Shown in pieces: positions 12,161-15,127 of a stretch of 15,127 bases of DNA; position 1 is the stretch's first letter, and each line of letters begins with the position of its first letter. This DNA comes from Methylacidiphilum sp. (lineage in GTDB: Bacteria; Verrucomicrobiota; Verrucomicrobiia; CAIQCK01). Position numbers and translations under genes: made by a program. The stretch covers positions 1 through 15,127 of the forward strand of contig DYDC01000035.1 in NCBI GenBank assembly GCA_020718125.1. The letters run 5' to 3'. The notes beneath the pieces were generated by a model that did not search any database, was not told the DNA's origin, and was given only the letters and a program-made list of their open reading frames with translations.

Positions 12161-13438
12161 ATGAAAAGAACGATGAAAGCAATGTCAGCCGTGTCACTCC
12201 TGTTGCCGGGTGTTTGCCTGGCGGCGGAGAAAATCGCGCCCAAGACGCTGGAGTTTCTGGAGGCGACGACCATCAGCGGCTACGTGCAGTCATCGTATCA
12301 ACATTCGTGGAGCGCCAACGGCAACCAGAACGCCGCCGGCACGCCCGCTGGCAACTCCAGCCCCGGCGTGACACCCGCCCGGTTTTTCGACACGACGCGG
12401 GACAGTTTCAACGTGGACCAGGTCAAGCTGACGCTGGAGAAGCCGCTCGATGAGGCGGACTTCGCGGCGGGTTATCGCATAGACCTGCTCTACGGCACGA
12501 CGGCGCGGATGATCCACTCGACACACGCTGACGGCGCCAACTTCGATCTCGGCCAGGACGGCGACCTGGAGCAAGCCTACGTGCAATTCCGGGCGCCGGT
12601 CGGCAACGGACTGGACGTGAAGTTCGGCAAGTTCGTGACGTTGCTGGGCAATGAGGTTATTGACGCGCCAGGCAACTGGAACTACAGCCGCAACTACATC
12701 TTCGCCCGCGCGATCCCGTTTACGCACACGGGCATGTTGTTGAGCTACACATGGCTGAAGGCCGACGACAAGAACGCGCCGTTCGGCCTCGACACGCAGT
12801 TCGCGGTGGTCAACGGCTGGGACAACGTGGAAGACAACAACTCCGGCAAGTCGGTCATGGGCCGCATCGGGATGCAATTCCTCGGCGGCAAGCTGACGGC
12901 CTCGACCATCGCCATCGGCGGCCCGGAGCGTGCTAGCGATGATTCCGACTACCGCTGGGTCGTGGACGAGATCATTACGTGGAATGCCACCGACAAGCTC
13001 TCGTTTGCGTTGGAGGGCGTGTATGGCCGCGAGAACATCGGCAAGAAGGGGACGTTTGCGAGCTTCAACGGCTCGGCTTGGGATCGCAACACTTTCGAAT
13101 GGTGGGGCGGCGCGCTCTACGCGAAGTATCAATGGCACCCGCACTTCTCGACCGCGGCCCGCGCCGAATACTTCAGCGACGTCGGCGGCAGCCGGCTCGA
13201 CGGATTGCACGGCGTGGATGCGCTGCCCGATGCCAGCCCGCCGTCCGCCGGGCCGATCGGCACCCGCGACTCGGTGGACGTGCAGTCCTACACGCTCTCG
13301 ATGCAACTCGACCAGGCCTGGAAGAACCTGACACCGCGGATGGAGTTGCGCTATGACAAGGCCAATGAACCCGTTTTCGGCACGAAGACAGACCACTCCA
13401 TCTTCACCGTATCCATGGACATGATTTACGTGTTCTGA
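12161..13438 (+). CDS. OmpL-like outer-membrane beta-barrel porin (BBP2 type)
   Basis: A 425-residue protein. The start at ATG 12161 has AAGGA six bases upstream and opens a signal peptide that ends near residue 22 (CLAA before EK). The mature part shows alternating amphipathic strands, for example ISGYVQSSYQHSW, FNVDQVKLTLEKPL, LDVKFGKFVTLLGNEVID, FEWWGGALYAKYQW and a final FTVSMDMIYVF. The last residue is Phe, as recognised by the BAM insertion machinery. The GKFVTLLGNEVIDAPGNWNYSR motif region and overall length match the putative beta-barrel porin-2 (OmpL-like) family. The substrate is unknown. glnA follows 138 bases downstream on the same strand, suggesting passage of a nitrogen source across the outer membrane. 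Confidence 0.85.
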   Translation: MKRTMKAMSAVSLLLPGVCLAAEKIAPKTLEFLEATTISGYVQSSYQHSWSANGNQNAAGTPAGNSSPGVTPARFFDTTRDSFNVDQVKLTLEKPLDEADFAAGYRIDLLYGTTARMIHSTHADGANFDLGQDGDLEQAYVQFRAPVGNGLDVKFGKFVTLLGNEVIDAPGNWNYSRNYIFARAIPFTHTGMLLSYTWLKADDKNAPFGLDTQFAVVNGWDNVEDNNSGKSVMGRIGMQFLGGKLTASTIAIGGPERASDDSDYRWVVDEIITWNATDKLSFALEGVYGRENIGKKGTFASFNGSAWDRNTFEWWGGALYAKYQWHPHFSTAARAEYFSDVGGSRLDGLHGVDALPDASPPSAGPIGTRDSVDVQSYTLSMQLDQAWKNLTPRMELRYDKANEPVFGTKTDHSIFTVSMDMIYVF

Positions 13439-13511
13439 GTTGTGCCGGGACACGCCGGGGCCGCGCCAGGGTCTGCGCGGCACCGGCAGCGAAACGAGAA
13501 ACCTGACCCGC

Positions 13512-13534
13512 GCGGCCGCCGAGGTGGCGGCTGC
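13512..13534 (+). other. GC-rich hairpin between porin and glnA
   Basis: Nine pairs including one G-U (13512-13520 with 13526-13534) close a five-base loop GAGGT. There is no U-tract. It may separate porin and glnA messages by processing or weak attenuation, or shield the porin mRNA 3' end. The glnA start lies 42 bases further on. Confidence 0.35.
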
Positions 13535-13576
13535 AAACCCAGAGAAACCAGAGACGACAGAGAGGAAAGTATCGCA

Positions 13577-14989
13577 ATGACACCGAAAGACGTAATGGAC
13601 CTGATCAAGAAAAAGGACGCGAAGATCGTGGACTTCAAGTTCTGCGATCTGCACGGCGCGTGGCAGCACTTCTCCGTGCCGATCAGCGAGTTCAACGAGG
13701 AGATGTTCGACGAGGAATGGGTTGGCTTTGACGGCAGCTCAATCCGCGGCTGGAGAGGCATCGAGGCCAGTGACATGTTGCTCAAGCCCGATCCGAACAG
13801 CGCGATCATTGACCCCTTCTGCGCCGTGCCGACCCTCAGCATGGTCTGCACCGCCCACGACACCGCGACGAAGGAAGTCTATAGCCGCGACCCGCGCGGC
13901 GTCGCCGAGAAGGCCGAGGCTTACCTGAAGAGCACCGGCATCGCCGACCAGGCGTTCTTCGGCCCCGAGGCGGAGTTCTTCATCTTCGACGACGTGCGCT
14001 ACGCCTCGAAGAGCAACGGCACCTTCTACAGCGTGGACTCCATCGAGGGCATCTGGAACAGCGGCCGCGAGGAAATGCCGAACACCGGCTACAAGATCCG
14101 CCACAAGGAAGGCTACTTCCCGGTCTCGCCCGCCGACACACAACAGGACATCCGCACCGAGATGATCATGCTGATGGAGCAGATGGGCGTCCGGATCGAG
14201 CGCCAGCATCACGAGGTCGCCACCGCGGGCCAGGCGGAGATTGACATCCGCTTCGACACGCTGGTCAACACCGGCGACAAGATGCAGATCTACAAATACG
14301 TGGTGAAGAACGTCGCGCACAAGCACGGCAAGACCGCCACGTTCATGCCCAAGCCGCTCTTCGGCGACAACGGCAGCGGCATGCACGTCCACCAGTCGTT
14401 GTGGAAGAAGGGCAAGCCGCTGTTCCCCGGCAAAGGCTACGCCGGCCTCAGCGACATGGCCCTCTACTACATCGGCGGTCTCTTGAAGCACGCCAAGGCC
14501 CTCTGCGCCATCCTCAGCCCGACCACCAACAGCTACAAGCGGCTGGTGCCCGGCTACGAGGCCCCGGTGAACCTGGCCTACAGCGCCCGCAACCGTTCCG
14601 CGGCCGTCCGCATCCCGACCTACTCGGAGAACCCGAAGGCCAAGCGTCTGGAGTATCGTCCGCCCGATCCCGCGGCGAACGTCTATCTCGCCTGCGCCGC
14701 GATGCTCATGGCCGGCCTCGACGGCATCCAGAACCGCATTGATCCCGGCGAACCGCTCGACAAGAACATCTACGAACTGCCGCCGGAGGAACTGGCGAAG
14801 GTCCCGACCGTGCCGGACAACCTGCTCGGCGCGCTCCGCGAACTGGAAGCCGATCACGAGTTCCTGCTCAAGGGTGACGTGTTCACCAAGGACCTGATCG
14901 AGACCTACATCGAACTCAAGCGCAAGGAATACGACGCCGTCCGCCTGCGTCCGCATCCTTACGAGTTCTTCCTCTACTACGACGTGTAA
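13577..14989 (+). CDS. glnA: Glutamine synthetase, type I
   Basis: A 470-residue protein, the normal length of dodecameric bacterial glutamine synthetase. It makes glutamine from glutamate, ammonium and ATP in the cytoplasm. Motifs in order are the N-terminal beta-grasp FDGSSIRGW (51-59), the metal and ATP site FGPEAEFFIF (128-137, E131 and E133), the NGSGMHVHQSLW loop (265-276), the glutamate and phosphate site NRSAAVRIP (339-347) and EYRPPDPAANVYLA (359-372). Y399 in KNIYELPPEE is the adenylylation tyrosine of GSI-beta enzymes, so GlnE-type control is possible. ATG 13577 is preceded by AGGA ten bases upstream, rather long spacing. A porin lies upstream and a strong hairpin follows the stop. 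All catalytic motifs are intact. Confidence 0.98.
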   Translation: MTPKDVMDLIKKKDAKIVDFKFCDLHGAWQHFSVPISEFNEEMFDEEWVGFDGSSIRGWRGIEASDMLLKPDPNSAIIDPFCAVPTLSMVCTAHDTATKEVYSRDPRGVAEKAEAYLKSTGIADQAFFGPEAEFFIFDDVRYASKSNGTFYSVDSIEGIWNSGREEMPNTGYKIRHKEGYFPVSPADTQQDIRTEMIMLMEQMGVRIERQHHEVATAGQAEIDIRFDTLVNTGDKMQIYKYVVKNVAHKHGKTATFMPKPLFGDNGSGMHVHQSLWKKGKPLFPGKGYAGLSDMALYYIGGLLKHAKALCAILSPTTNSYKRLVPGYEAPVNLAYSARNRSAAVRIPTYSENPKAKRLEYRPPDPAANVYLACAAMLMAGLDGIQNRIDPGEPLDKNIYELPPEELAKVPTVPDNLLGALRELEADHEFLLKGDVFTKDLIETYIELKRKEYDAVRLRPHPYEFFLYYDV

Positions 14990-15011
14990 CCGTCGGTCTC
15001 TGGGGAAACAC

Positions 15012-15043
15012 AAGGCCGGTCCCGGTTCGCCGGGGCCGGCCTT
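15012..15043 (+). terminator. Strong stem-loop terminator after glnA
   Basis: A continuous 14-bp stem (15012-15025 with 15030-15043, one G-U pair) is capped by a TTCG tetraloop. It begins 23 bases after the glnA stop. The stem is very stable but the following CGTGCTTGTG is only moderately U-rich, so it may act as an intrinsic terminator or as a 3' end stabiliser. Confidence 0.75.
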
Positions 15044-15050
15044 CGTGCTT

Positions 15051-15110
15051 GTGGGCCGGGCGTCCCGCAGGGACGCTCGAAAATAGCCCACCGATTTATC
15101 GGTGGGAACA
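15051..15110 (+). repeat. Two-hairpin palindromic repeat (copy B)
   Basis: GCGTCCC (15060-15066) pairs with GGGACGC (15070-15076), and CCCACCGAT (15087-15095) pairs with ATCGGTGGG (15098-15106). The linker is TCGAAAATAG. It has the same plan as copy A at the opposite end of the window, but the opposite orientation and different, still complementary, stem bases. It follows the glnA terminator directly. The flank 15051-15069 is identical to the partial copy at 6-24. Confidence 0.8.
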
Positions 15111-15127
15111 TCCAAGACAAATCCATG

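Noticed and set aside
12290..13669. Minus-strand open frame opposite the porin gene
   Set aside because: Shadow frame; the plus strand has a signal peptide, strand pattern and terminal Phe.
13739..15115. Minus-strand open frame opposite glnA
   Set aside because: glnA is unmistakable; the antisense frame also runs through its terminator and the repeat.

Overview
The window is GC-rich bacterial DNA. It probably comes from a Verrucomicrobiota bacterium related to the Pedosphaera/Limisphaera group. The pointers are a DUF1080-type secreted-enzyme remnant, a type I glutamine synthetase next to an OmpL-like (BBP2) porin, many short palindromic repeats and a tRNA with an encoded CCA. This placement is an inference, because no phylogenetic marker was compared.

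Positions 1-800 hold repeats and decay: a partial and a complete copy of a two-hairpin repeat in minus orientation, a cluster of hairpins, the stub of a DUF1080-type gene with a frameshift in its signal peptide, and tRNA-Val(GAC) with a plausible promoter.

Positions 798-8360 carry a minus-strand cluster, in transcription order: (i) an eight-heme c-type cytochrome, possibly of the hydroxylamine oxidoreductase fold; (ii) a membrane-anchored fusion of Memo (AmrB) and AMMECR1 (AmrA); (iii) a 47-codon chimeric mini-ORF made by a tandem duplication; (iv) a polytopic membrane protein with a spermidine-synthase-like domain; (v) a vapBC toxin-antitoxin pair; (vi) a small two-helix cytochrome-b-like protein; (vii) the AmmeMemoRadiSam radical SAM enzyme with a Tat-like N-terminus. 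All three AmmeMemoRadiSam components are therefore present, beside redox and membrane partners, and two of the three carry export or anchor sequences. The biochemical role of this system is not established as far as I know, so the locus is the most interesting part of the window.

Positions 8507-9307 (plus strand) hold a broken secreted-protein remnant and a second toxin-antitoxin pair (RelE/ParE type). Positions 9360-11721 (minus strand) encode an MFS transporter of the anion:cation symporter type, a degraded cyclic-nucleotide-binding/histidine-kinase gene (in-frame TAG, H-box and ATPase core missing) and a double-ACT-domain protein.

Positions 11722-15127 (plus strand) hold a regulatory region with a 43-bp tandem repeat, a sigma-70-like and a sigma-54-like promoter candidate, a porin, and glnA with a strong terminator-like hairpin. 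A plus-orientation copy of the two-hairpin repeat ends the window. Porin plus glnA suggests uptake and assimilation of nitrogen, possibly under sigma-54 control.
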